DNA of 64,000 bases, from the NCBI GenBank assembly GCA_013112585.1, contig JABFGH010000006.1, positions 124,001 through 188,000 of the forward strand, given 5' to 3'. Shown piece by piece: positions 8,327 to 16,171 of the stretch. A program made the position numbers and the translations under genes. Within the stretch, counting starts at the first letter, position 1, and the number at the start of each line of letters is the position of its first letter. The DNA comes from Ignavibacteriota bacterium (GTDB lineage: Bacteria; Bacteroidota; Ignavibacteria; Ignavibacteriales; Melioribacteraceae). The notes under the pieces are model-generated. The model made no database searches. It was not told where the DNA came from and saw nothing but the letters and a program-made list of their open reading frames with translations.

Positions 8327-9181
8327 TTGAAAATAACAAAGCAATATACTAATCGCGAAAGTCAATCACTTGATAAGTATTTACAAGAGATAGGAAAAGT
8401 TGATCTTTTAACACCCGATGAAGAGATTGATTTGGCGATTAAGATCAAAAAAGGAGACCAGCTTGCATTAGAGCGTTTGGTTAAAGCTAACTTACGATTT
8501 GTTGTAAGCGTTGCTAAACAATATCAAAATCAAGGCTTGTCTCTTGGCGATTTAATTAACGAAGGAAATCTTGGTCTCATTAAAGCTGCAAAACGGTTCG
8601 ATGAAACTCGCGGATTTAAGTTTATTTCCTATGCAGTTTGGTGGATTCGTCAATCCATACTTCAAGCGCTGGCAGAACAGTCTAGAATAGTTAGATTACC
8701 CTTAAATAGGGTGGGAGCGCTCAACAAAATAGGAAAAGCTTACAGCAACCTTGAACAAGAATTTGAAAGAGAACCAAGTGCCAACGAGCTTGCAAAAGAG
8801 CTCGAAATGGATATCAGTGAAGTTTCCGATACATTAAAAATTTCAGGTCGTCATGTATCAATGGATGCACCATTCGCCCAAGGCGAGGATAATAGATTAT
8901 TAGATGTGCTTTCCAATGACTCTCAGCCGACACCGGATTTTACATTGATGTCAGAATCGTTAAAAAATGAAATTGAACGCGCCCTTTCTACATTAACCGA
9001 AAGGGAAGCCGAAGTAATCAAACTTTACTTCGGATTAAATAAAGAACATTCTTTAACTCTTGAAGAAATAGGTGAAAAATTTAACCTTACAAGAGAACGT
9101 GTACGCCAAATTAAAGAAAAGGCAATAAGAAGATTACGCCACGCATCCCGAAGTAAAAACTTAAGGGCTTATCTTGGCTGA
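8327..9181 (+). CDS. rpoD: Primary RNA polymerase sigma factor (RpoD/SigA type)
   Basis: A 284-residue sigma-70 factor of the short Bacteroidota kind without region 1.1. Region 1.2 is [20 protein letters not shown] and region 2 includes [30 protein letters not shown] with the -10 recognition helix around [22 protein letters not shown]. Region 3 follows, then region 4 with the -35 helix-turn-helix [20 protein letters not shown]. The combination of a full region 1.2, a complete region 4 and typical length marks it as the housekeeping factor. TTG start with a strong RBS; 11 bases after the EutN/CcmL gene. Confidence 0.93.
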   Translation: MKITKQYTNRESQSLDKYLQEIGKVDLLTPDEEIDLAIKIKKGDQLALERLVKANLRFVVSVAKQYQNQGLSLGDLINEGNLGLIKAAKRFDETRGFKFISYAVWWIRQSILQALAEQSRIVRLPLNRVGALNKIGKAYSNLEQEFEREPSANELAKELEMDISEVSDTLKISGRHVSMDAPFAQGEDNRLLDVLSNDSQPTPDFTLMSESLKNEIERALSTLTEREAEVIKLYFGLNKEHSLTLEEIGEKFNLTRERVRQIKEKAIRRLRHASRSKNLRAYLG

Positions 9182-9193
9182 TCATATATTCTA

Positions 9194-9910
9194 ATGTTAA
9201 GTAGAATAAATAAAAATCTTTTTAGTTGGGGAATCGCCGCTATCATTTTGATAGCCGGTTGTTCCCCCTCTTCATATACAGAAAGATATAACAAACCAAG
9301 AGTTAAAGAAGAAAAACAGAGAGATAACTCAACTCGATTCACCTCAAAAGACGATAAAGAAAAAGCCGCCGAAGCAGAAACTAAAACTGTAACAAATTAC
9401 AATAATGTACCCCCCGTTTACAATTCAGAGTTTGATGAACCCCCTGTTGAAGAATACCCGGTTGATACCAAAGAATTTATTTCAAACTACAATAAACTAA
9501 AAGGACTTGGAGTATCACTCACCCCAAGAGAAAAAGTACTTTTTGAAATTGTTAAATATCTTGAAACCCCTTACCAGTATGGCGGCGAAACTCTAACGGG
9601 AATAGACTGCTCATCATTCACTCAGCAAGTTTTTAAAAACTCGCTCAATCATAATTTACCAAGAACAGCAAGCGAACAATTTTTAATAGGCAGTAATATT
9701 TTTAGCGAAGCACAATTAAAGTTCGGTGACCTAATATTTTTTGACACACAAAAAATAAAATACCCCGGTCATGTTGGAATTTATTTAGGTGATAATCTAT
9801 TTGCGCATTCCAGCAGCTCGCAGGGAGTAACTGTGTCATCACTTCAAAGTTCCTACTACACAGACCGATATGTTGGTGCGAAAAGATTGCAGAATATTTT
9901 TGGGGATTAA
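9194..9910 (+). CDS. NlpC/P60-family cell-wall peptidase lipoprotein
   Basis: A 238-residue exported protein. A signal peptide ends in lipobox IAGC (Cys24), so the protein is probably lipid-anchored. A polar linker precedes an NlpC/P60 domain at about 112-230, with the catalytic set DCSSFTQQVF (Cys), GHVGIYLG (His) and a third polar residue around FAHSSS. Such enzymes cleave peptide stems of peptidoglycan, commonly between D-Glu and the diamino acid. It sits 12 bases after rpoD. There is no obvious ribosome site before the ATG. Confidence 0.88.
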   Translation: MLSRINKNLFSWGIAAIILIAGCSPSSYTERYNKPRVKEEKQRDNSTRFTSKDDKEKAAEAETKTVTNYNNVPPVYNSEFDEPPVEEYPVDTKEFISNYNKLKGLGVSLTPREKVLFEIVKYLETPYQYGGETLTGIDCSSFTQQVFKNSLNHNLPRTASEQFLIGSNIFSEAQLKFGDLIFFDTQKIKYPGHVGIYLGDNLFAHSSSSQGVTVSSLQSSYYTDRYVGAKRLQNIFGD

Positions 9911-9961
9911 CAAAATTTTGATTTGTTGATGGTTTCGGCTATCAGAAACAGTGTCCTATTT

Positions 9962-10261
9962 TTATTCCAATATTCGATTTTTCAAATCCATTCTCTCATG
10001 CAGAATTCTAGTAATCTCAACATAATTTTCATTAATAGTTCGGTAGAAAATAATATGTCGATTTGCTTTTATGCCAAACAATTTTGGAGTTATTCCCTTA
10101 AAGTTTTTACCTAATTTCGGATTGTTTGCAATATCTTGAAACTTTGAAATAAGCATTTCATAAAAATCGTCTGCTTGTTGTTCCGACCATACATTATAAG
10201 TATAATTCCAAATTTTTTCCAAATCCTCAACTGCTTTGTTCGTCAGTTCAAACTTAGTCAT
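9962..10261 (-). CDS. parE: ParE/RelE-family toxin
   Basis: A 99-residue toxin of the ParE/RelE superfamily, beginning MTKFELTNKAVEDLEKIWNYT with the usual helical hairpin, then NPKLGKNF, FGIKANRHIIFYRTINENYVEITRILHERMD. ParE proteins poison DNA gyrase, whereas RelE homologues cut mRNA; the HERMD ending and the ParD-type partner favour ParE. It overlaps the antitoxin gene by 8 bases and is read in the same direction, which couples translation. Confidence 0.9.
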   Translation of the reverse strand: MTKFELTNKAVEDLEKIWNYTYNVWSEQQADDFYEMLISKFQDIANNPKLGKNFKGITPKLFGIKANRHIIFYRTINENYVEITRILHERMDLKNRILE

Positions 10262-10505
10262 TCGACTGTTTTTTTTCTTTTATAGATCCAAGGTGTTTTT
10301 TGGGGTCAAAGTCGTGTGCAATTCCGCTATCAATTCCTACCTGCATAGCATTTCTTAAGATGACAAGTGTATTCTCCTCTTCCTCTAAAAGCCGTAATCC
10401 AGCTCGTATAACTTCGCTAACATTCTTATATCGTCCTTCATCTATTCGGCTCTGAACGAATTGATCAAAATAATTTCCGAGTGATACTGATGTGTTTTTA
10501 CTCAT
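10254..10505 (-). CDS. parD: ParD-family antitoxin
   Basis: An 83-residue type II antitoxin. The N-terminal ribbon-helix-helix (NTSVSLGNYFDQFVQSRIDEGRYKNVSEVIRAGLRLLEEEE) is the ParD DNA-binding and dimerisation part. The acidic, flexible C-terminus should wrap the toxin. It is the first gene of the pair, with an AGGGA ribosome site upstream. A palindrome inside its promoter suggests autorepression. Confidence 0.9.
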   Translation of the reverse strand: MSKNTSVSLGNYFDQFVQSRIDEGRYKNVSEVIRAGLRLLEEEENTLVILRNAMQVGIDSGIAHDFDPKKHLGSIKEKKQSND

Positions 10506-10523
10506 TTTATTCCCTTTTTTAAA

Positions 10524-10551
10524 AATATACCAAAAATTGGTAAAATGTCAA
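10524..10551 (-). promoter_or_regulatory. Sigma-70-like promoter of parDE
   Basis: On the minus strand TTGACA (10546-10551) and TATATT (10524-10529) are separated by 16 bases, about 20 bases before the parD start codon. It resembles a sigma-70 promoter closely, which is unusual in this group and may reflect horizontal acquisition. Confidence 0.6.
10528..10542. promoter_or_regulatory. Candidate ParD operator palindrome
   Basis: TACCAA-AAA-TTGGTA is a perfect 6-bp inverted repeat lying in the spacer and -10 edge of the parDE promoter, where a bound ribbon-helix-helix antitoxin would block RNA polymerase. Position and symmetry are seen; binding is inferred. Confidence 0.6.
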
Positions 10552-10632
10552 AATCATCAAATTAATAACAATGCCGATTTAATTAATGTATCTTTTTATT
10601 AAAAGTTTTTCATACAAAGTAAAAATAGAATA

Positions 10633-11214
10633 ATGAATGCTAAATTATTATGTATCCTTGTATCTGCCTCACTTGCTCTAACCGCCTGTTCTCAATCACA
10701 TTCAAAAGCTGTTTTCAAAACTGATTTAGGAAATATAGTAATAGAAATTTATGAGGAAGCCGCTCCAATTACCGCCGCCAATTTTTTACGCTATATAGAT
10801 GAAGGCAGATTTGAAGGCGCTTATTTTTACCGTGTTGTAAGGATGGATAACCAACCGAAAAAGGAAATTAAAATTGAAGTTATACAAGGCGGACTATACA
10901 AAGATGAACACCCGCAATCCTTGCCCCCAATTAAACATGAAACCACAATCGAGACCGGAATACCGCATGAAGATGGAGTGATCTCAATGGCGAGGGCAGA
11001 GCCGGGAACCGCAAGCTCGGAATTTTTTATATGCATAGGCGATCAGCCGGAACTGGATTTTGGCGGAATGCGAAACCCTGACGGTCAAGGCTTTGCAGCA
11101 TTTGGTAAGGTGATTGAAGGGATGGATGTTGTTAGGAAAATTCAAAGTTTAAAAGATGATGGGCAGATGCTGAAGGAGATAGTAATGATTAAATCGATTT
11201 CAAGGTTAAGGTGA
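10633..11214 (+). CDS. Cyclophilin-type peptidyl-prolyl cis-trans isomerase, lipoprotein
   Basis: A 193-residue exported cyclophilin. The signal peptide ends in lipobox LTAC (Cys19), and the remainder is the cyclophilin fold (AVFKTDLGNIVIEIYEEAAPITAANFLRYIDEGRFEGAYFYRVV). ISMARAEPGTASSEFFICIGDQPELD is the active-site stretch and FAAFGKVIEGMDVVRKI follows. It catalyses proline isomerisation during folding in the periplasm or at the membrane. Monocistronic, in its own small block between the parDE pair and a T9SS protein. Confidence 0.92.
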   Translation: MNAKLLCILVSASLALTACSQSHSKAVFKTDLGNIVIEIYEEAAPITAANFLRYIDEGRFEGAYFYRVVRMDNQPKKEIKIEVIQGGLYKDEHPQSLPPIKHETTIETGIPHEDGVISMARAEPGTASSEFFICIGDQPELDFGGMRNPDGQGFAAFGKVIEGMDVVRKIQSLKDDGQMLKEIVMIKSISRLR

Positions 11215-11303
11215 TTTTAAAATTCATGTGATTGATAATTGGATGATTTTATATTATATTCAATTAGTTTACTAAAAAGTATAAATTATTTTCTGAGGGA
11301 TTT

Positions 11304-13439
11304 ATGAAAGGGAAATTTTTACTTTTATTTTTTATTCTAACCTCAAGTTTAAACTTTTCTCAAGTTCTTTATTGGCAGGATATCGGCGACTTTCTAAATG
11401 TACGGGATATTGAAATCATAGATGAAAATTTAATATTTTTATCCCAGAGCGGAAATGGGGTGACACACGAACAGGGCATTTTCCGTTCCTTTGATCTTGG
11501 AGTTAACTGGGATACATTAAAATATCTACATTATCCATTTAATCCAGCGGAATTAGCATTTGATAAAGAAAATAGAATACTTTATTACTTTGAATCTCAT
11601 TCTCCATTTATGTATAAATCATTAGATTCTGGAGAAACATGGACAGAAATACAAACCGATGTCTGGAAAGTTAAATACTCAGTCATTGCTGATTCGGGCA
11701 AGGTTATAATCGGCTCGGAGGATGGTTTTTTTGGTTTGTCTTTAGATCACGGTAATTCTTGGACTCATTTTAGTTTACCTGAAGGCAGTATTCTTGATAT
11801 GGAAATTAATTCTGAAAATCACCTGTACGTTGTTGCGGACAATAAAGTTAAAAAGACTACTAACTATGGAACAGATTGGATTGAAGTATATGATAGTTCG
11901 GGTGCAAGAGATATTGCGATTGATAAAAATGATGATTTATATATAATCTCGGGCTCCGATATACTCGCCTCTTTTGATCAAGGTTTGACTTGGGCAAATT
12001 TAAATTTTCCTGAATACTTCCCTAATATTATTGAGATAGATCCGCAACTGAATGTTTATGTGGGGGATAATTGGTATGACGGCTTATTTAAAAAAGAAAT
12101 TGGAAACGATTGGGAGTATATCGGTTTGGATCGAGTTCGTTTACTGGAAATTTATGATTCAAGTAAAATATTTGCGGTATCAATAGACAGCGAGGCAAGA
12201 GAAAAACTGTTTTTATATGACTCTGAAGCTATTCCTTATGTTAGTAAAACATATATACCGCTTAAGGTTGGGAATAAGTGGGAGAGGTTTTACAGATCGT
12301 ATGCCGGGATGGACCCAATATACAATTACAGCATCAGCATTTCAGCGGTGTATGCAGACACGACAATTGGTGAAAAAAAGTATTACAAGGTGAGTGGGCT
12401 TTCAAATATATGGGTAAGGTATGATGATAGTCTACACATTTTGTATCGCCATTATAGTCCGCATGATTTTGTGTTTATTGATTTTAATAAATTACCTGGT
12501 GAAACTTATTATAGTTATAGATCACCAACGGATAGTTCATTGTATGAAGTAATAGCTAGTACTGAAAACCTATTTGGTCAATCGGTAAATTGTAAAGGTT
12601 TTAAAGTAAGTGAATGGCCCTCTGTTCAGACATATTTATTTGCAGAAAACTTTGGCTTTTATAAAAGTACCTATTCCGGTTTTGATTTTGGAAATTCCAA
12701 TTCTTTAAAAACAATTCAGGCAATACTCATTAATGAAGTAAATGATACAACTTACTATCCGCATAATTATTATCCGGAATTTTCAATTGAACCAATAAAC
12801 ATGGTAATTAACTCAGAGTTTAATTTAGATTTTCAAGTGGATCATGAATACACAAAATTTTTTCATCACGTCTTTTTCCCAGATGGTGGCATAAATTATA
12901 TTGGTAAAGTGTTGATGGATTTTTTCTACCAAAAGGGAAGTAATATTACGGATCTAGATTCAGTTTTTGCTTTTAATACTCCATTAACCACAGACTACTC
13001 AATTCAAATGGATTTAGACTCAACCCTTCTAAACTCCGGTTATGAACTGAAGTACAGATTAACAGCAACAGAAATTGGAATTCTGCCGAAATCCACAACT
13101 GTTCCCGATACCGGCTGGTATACATGTATTTACGATAATACAGTATCTGTTGAGGATGAAACTAATAATCTTCCGCATCAATTTTCACTTGCTCAAAACT
13201 ATCCTAATCCGTTTAATCCAACAACAACAATCAGTTATGAGATTGCAGAAGAGTCCTTAGTAAACATTACCGTTTTTGATGTACTTGGTAGAAAAGTCGC
13301 AGCGTTGGTAAATGAAAATAAATCTGCAGGAAATTATGGAATTGAATTTAATGCTGAAAGGTTTAATTCAGGAATCTATTTCTACCAGATAAATGCAGGT
13401 AGTTTTAGAGAAGTAAAAAAGATGTTGTTTCTGAAATAA
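11304..13439 (+). CDS. Secreted T9SS cargo protein with BNR/sortilin-like repeats
   Basis: A 711-residue exported protein whose function is not recognised. A signal peptide covers about 1-20. Residues 25-330 show repeated beta-propeller strands of the BNR/VPS10 kind, with GVNWDTLKYLHY, SGETWTEIQTD, GNSWTHFSLP and GLTWANLNFP, each around a conserved Trp after Ser or Gly. The middle part is beta-rich without a clear family. The C-terminal 80 residues are a type IX sorting domain (SLAQNYPNPFNPTTTISYEI ... KKMLFLK), which directs export across the outer membrane and usually attachment to the surface. RBS GAGGGA. Monocistronic. Confidence 0.8.
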   Translation: MKGKFLLLFFILTSSLNFSQVLYWQDIGDFLNVRDIEIIDENLIFLSQSGNGVTHEQGIFRSFDLGVNWDTLKYLHYPFNPAELAFDKENRILYYFESHSPFMYKSLDSGETWTEIQTDVWKVKYSVIADSGKVIIGSEDGFFGLSLDHGNSWTHFSLPEGSILDMEINSENHLYVVADNKVKKTTNYGTDWIEVYDSSGARDIAIDKNDDLYIISGSDILASFDQGLTWANLNFPEYFPNIIEIDPQLNVYVGDNWYDGLFKKEIGNDWEYIGLDRVRLLEIYDSSKIFAVSIDSEAREKLFLYDSEAIPYVSKTYIPLKVGNKWERFYRSYAGMDPIYNYSISISAVYADTTIGEKKYYKVSGLSNIWVRYDDSLHILYRHYSPHDFVFIDFNKLPGETYYSYRSPTDSSLYEVIASTENLFGQSVNCKGFKVSEWPSVQTYLFAENFGFYKSTYSGFDFGNSNSLKTIQAILINEVNDTTYYPHNYYPEFSIEPINMVINSEFNLDFQVDHEYTKFFHHVFFPDGGINYIGKVLMDFFYQKGSNITDLDSVFAFNTPLTTDYSIQMDLDSTLLNSGYELKYRLTATEIGILPKSTTVPDTGWYTCIYDNTVSVEDETNNLPHQFSLAQNYPNPFNPTTTISYEIAEESLVNITVFDVLGRKVAALVNENKSAGNYGIEFNAERFNSGIYFYQINAGSFREVKKMLFLK

Positions 13440-13536
13440 AATTAATTCACATCTAATATTATTACCAATTCATTTGAAACTAACCCCTATTTAATTTAAT
13501 TTTAATTATATAGAATTAAACAAAAGGAGCTACAAT

Positions 13537-14928
13537 ATGAAATTTAGAATTGAAAGCGATACCATGGGAGAAATTGAAGTACCGGCGGATAAGTATTACG
13601 GTGCGCAGACAGCAAGATCATTAATGAATTTTAAGATTGGCGGAGAAAGATTTCCGCGTGAAATGATTAGAGCATTAGGAATATTGAAGAAAGCAGCGGC
13701 ATTAACTAACAAGGAACTCGGAACACTGCCGGCTGAAAAGGCTGATTTGATTTTTCAAGCTGCGGATGAAGTTATTGAAGGCAAACTTGATGAACATTTT
13801 CCCTTAGTGGTTTGGCAGACCGGAAGCGGTACGCAAACTAACATGAACTCAAATGAAGTAATTGCAAACCGTGCAATTGAAATTGCTGGAGGTGAACTTG
13901 GAAGCAAAAAACCTATTCATCCGAATGATGATGTGAACAAAGCTCAATCTTCAAATGATACTTTCCCAACTGCAATGCATATCTCGGCAGTTGAAGAAAT
14001 TCATAGAAGATTAATTCCGATGGTTACAAAATTGCGTGATGCACTTAAAGTAAAACAAGATGAATTCAAAGACATAATTAAAATTGGAAGAACTCATTTG
14101 ATGGATGCAGTTCCTTTAACATTGGGACAAGAATTTTCCGCATACGTTCAGCAATTGACTTATGGACTTGAAAGAATTAATGGATGTTTGCCAAGATTAT
14201 ATGAATTGGCTCTGGGCGGAACCGCTGTAGGTACAGGCTTAAACACGCATCCCGATTTTGCGGTTAAGTCGGCAGCGGCAATAGCTGAAATTACAGGCAA
14301 GCCCTTTGTAACAGCACCAAATAAATTTGAAGCACTCGCCGCACATGATGCAATTGTTGAAGCAAGCGGAGTAATGAAAACTTTAGCAGCATCATTGATG
14401 AAAATTTCAAATGATATTCGCCTGCTCGGTTCCGGTCCGAGATGTGGAATAGGGGAGATCGCACTCCCGGCAAACGAGCCCGGCAGTTCAATAATGCCCG
14501 GCAAAGTTAATCCAACCCAGCCCGAAGCAATGACAATGGTTTGCACGCAAGTAATGGGCAATGATGTTGCAGTTAATATCGGCGGCGCAACCGGTCACTT
14601 CGACTTAAATGTTTTCAAACCTGTTATGATCTACAATCTGCTGCAGTCAATAAGATTAATTTCCGATTCATGCGAAAGCTTCACAGATAATTGCGTTGTT
14701 GGAATTGAGGCGAACAAAGAGAATATTGAAAATCACTTAACCAATTCCTTAATGCTTGTAACGGCGCTCAATCCTTCAATCGGTTATGACAATGCTGCAA
14801 AGGTCGCAAAGAAAGCATTCAATGATAATTCAACATTAAAAGAAGCTGCGGTGGAATTGGGATTGTTAACTGCAGATGAGTTTGATAAAGCAGTACGTCC
14901 TGAAAATATGGTTGGACCTAAAAAATAA
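13537..14928 (+). CDS. fumC: Fumarate hydratase, class II
   Basis: A 463-residue class II fumarase that adds water to fumarate to give malate in the TCA cycle. It begins [25 protein letters not shown]. Substrate and active-site regions are [58 protein letters not shown] and the signature loop [13 protein letters not shown] at about residues 318-330. Length is exactly typical. The RBS AAAGGAG is at 13524-13530. A repeat element starts 30 bases after its stop. Confidence 0.97.
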   Translation: MKFRIESDTMGEIEVPADKYYGAQTARSLMNFKIGGERFPREMIRALGILKKAAALTNKELGTLPAEKADLIFQAADEVIEGKLDEHFPLVVWQTGSGTQTNMNSNEVIANRAIEIAGGELGSKKPIHPNDDVNKAQSSNDTFPTAMHISAVEEIHRRLIPMVTKLRDALKVKQDEFKDIIKIGRTHLMDAVPLTLGQEFSAYVQQLTYGLERINGCLPRLYELALGGTAVGTGLNTHPDFAVKSAAAIAEITGKPFVTAPNKFEALAAHDAIVEASGVMKTLAASLMKISNDIRLLGSGPRCGIGEIALPANEPGSSIMPGKVNPTQPEAMTMVCTQVMGNDVAVNIGGATGHFDLNVFKPVMIYNLLQSIRLISDSCESFTDNCVVGIEANKENIENHLTNSLMLVTALNPSIGYDNAAKVAKKAFNDNSTLKEAAVELGLLTADEFDKAVRPENMVGPKK

Positions 14929-14958
14929 TTATTAGTTAGAATCAAATATCTAATTTTT

Positions 14959-15377
14959 GAGGCTGTCACAAAAGTCGCTGTTCGGTCATTGCGATCCCGA
15001 TGTTCTTTATCGGGAGAAGCAATCTTTAAAATTTAACCCGAATTATGCAAAAGAGATAATAGCACGGTGCTTCAGCGCCGTGAATCCTGCCCGTCCGGCA
15101 GGCGGGATTGAACAAATATAAATATTGGGTTTTAACCCAAACGGTTTTGGGCCTGCCCACCGGCAAGGCGGGCTAAAGCCCCTTACATAATTTTAAAATC
15201 AATCACCGTCATACCCGCCTGCCGGACGGGCAGGAATGACGGTGCAATTAAAAAGACAATTTTTATTTAGACTTTATTAATTATTTCTAATGCATAACTC
15301 GGGTTTAATTTAGACTGAGATCACTTCTCCCGACAAGTCGGGAGAAGTGATGACAAAATAACTTTTGTGACAGCTTC
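14959..15377. mobile_element. 419-bp element with 17-bp terminal inverted repeats, no transposase
   Basis: GAGGCTGTCACAAAAGT at 14959-14975 is matched by ACTTTTGTGACAGCTTC at 15361-15377 in inverted orientation (16 of 17). Runs of five T flank both ends and could be a target duplication, though they are low complexity. Inside are a hairpin near 14998-15014 (CCCGAT with ATCGGG), a perfect 14-bp stem with a 2-base centre at 15321-15350 (TCACTTCTCCCGAC), and a second nested element. There is no coding capacity, so this is an insertion-sequence relic or MITE-like element. It fills most of the gap between fumC and the next gene. Confidence 0.65.
15035..15305 (+). repeat. Palindrome-rich repeat element, copy 1 (nested)
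   Basis: A 271-bp element bounded by AACCCGAATTATGCA (15035-15049) and TGCATAACTCGGGTT (15291-15305), an inverted pair matching at 14 of 15. It contains a string of GC-rich hairpins unlike the surrounding A+T-rich DNA: CACGGTGC with GCGCCGTG, CCTGCC with GGCAGG, and a long CACCGTCAT...ATGACGGTG stem. An inverted second copy lies at 20191-20482. It has no open reading frame of note, and is probably a non-autonomous mobile element or REP-like sequence. Confidence 0.8.
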
Positions 15378-15403
15378 TTTTTATTTACTAAAGAAAAAAC
15401 TCT

Positions 15404-16069
15404 ATGGAAAACTTTGACGGTATCTTTTCTCTTTTTATTGCATGTGTAGAAATAGTTTTAATAATAAATTTATTGATCTTTTCTGAAAAAAATTTTGTTA
15501 ACAAGATTTTCATATTAACAATTTTTGTTTTGTTTCTCTATCAGTTTTGGGAGTTCTTAATTTGTTTTGCAGGATTAGACAATAGCATATTTATCTATGC
15601 TGCTATTACTACAATAACATTTCTTCCGCCGTTAGTATTATTTTCAGTTTTGAATTTATATGAGTTTAAGAGTAAGGCAAATCTGCTGATATTTATTCCA
15701 GCCTTATTTTTCACGGGATACTATTTTATTTATATGAATCAATTAGAGGCAACTAAGTGTGCGGTTATGTATGCGGCTTACTACTATCCCCTTGGAGATT
15801 TATACGGGGTGTTTTATTATTTACCTGTTTTAATTTCGATTATTATTATCATAAAAAAAATAAGATCTCCACTCGATAAAACTAAAAAAGAACAATCAGT
15901 TATTTTGCTAACGGGATTTCTATTAACATTTGTTCCTTCAACAATATTGTATTTTGTTTATCCTAATTACACAGAAATTGTGGAAAGTGTACTTTGTAAA
16001 TTTGCTTTTATACTCGCCCTAACATTTTTCTATTTTGTATTGAAGAATAAAACCTCAATCCCAAAATAA
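15404..16069 (+). CDS. Multi-pass membrane protein of unknown function
   Basis: A 221-residue, very hydrophobic protein with about seven predicted membrane helices (for example VEIVLIINLLIF, FILTIFVLFLYQF, ANLLIFIPALFFTGYYFIY, VLISIIIII). No signal peptide, catalytic motif or soluble domain is visible. The arrangement recalls the seven-helix sensor module found at the N-terminus of some histidine kinases, but no kinase domain follows. Its start lies only 26 bases after the end of the 419-bp repeat element, so its promoter must lie in or next to that element. Alone on its strand. Confidence 0.6.
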   Translation: MENFDGIFSLFIACVEIVLIINLLIFSEKNFVNKIFILTIFVLFLYQFWEFLICFAGLDNSIFIYAAITTITFLPPLVLFSVLNLYEFKSKANLLIFIPALFFTGYYFIYMNQLEATKCAVMYAAYYYPLGDLYGVFYYLPVLISIIIIIKKIRSPLDKTKKEQSVILLTGFLLTFVPSTILYFVYPNYTEIVESVLCKFAFILALTFFYFVLKNKTSIPK

Positions 16070-16171
16070 TTCTCTGGTTGCATGTAAATCGAAATTTATT
16101 TTGAGACTGAGGCATTTAGAAATTATTCTTACAAATAACTTTGCAGAATTAATCTTACAAAAAACGAAAAA

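Noticed and set aside
9923-10114. Plus-strand 63-codon frame downstream of the NlpC/P60 gene
   Set aside because: It is antisense to the ParE toxin gene, which has clear family motifs.
14160-14561. Open frames on the minus strand inside fumC
   Set aside because: They lie wholly within a certain gene and give composition-driven, featureless peptides; shadows of the real frame.
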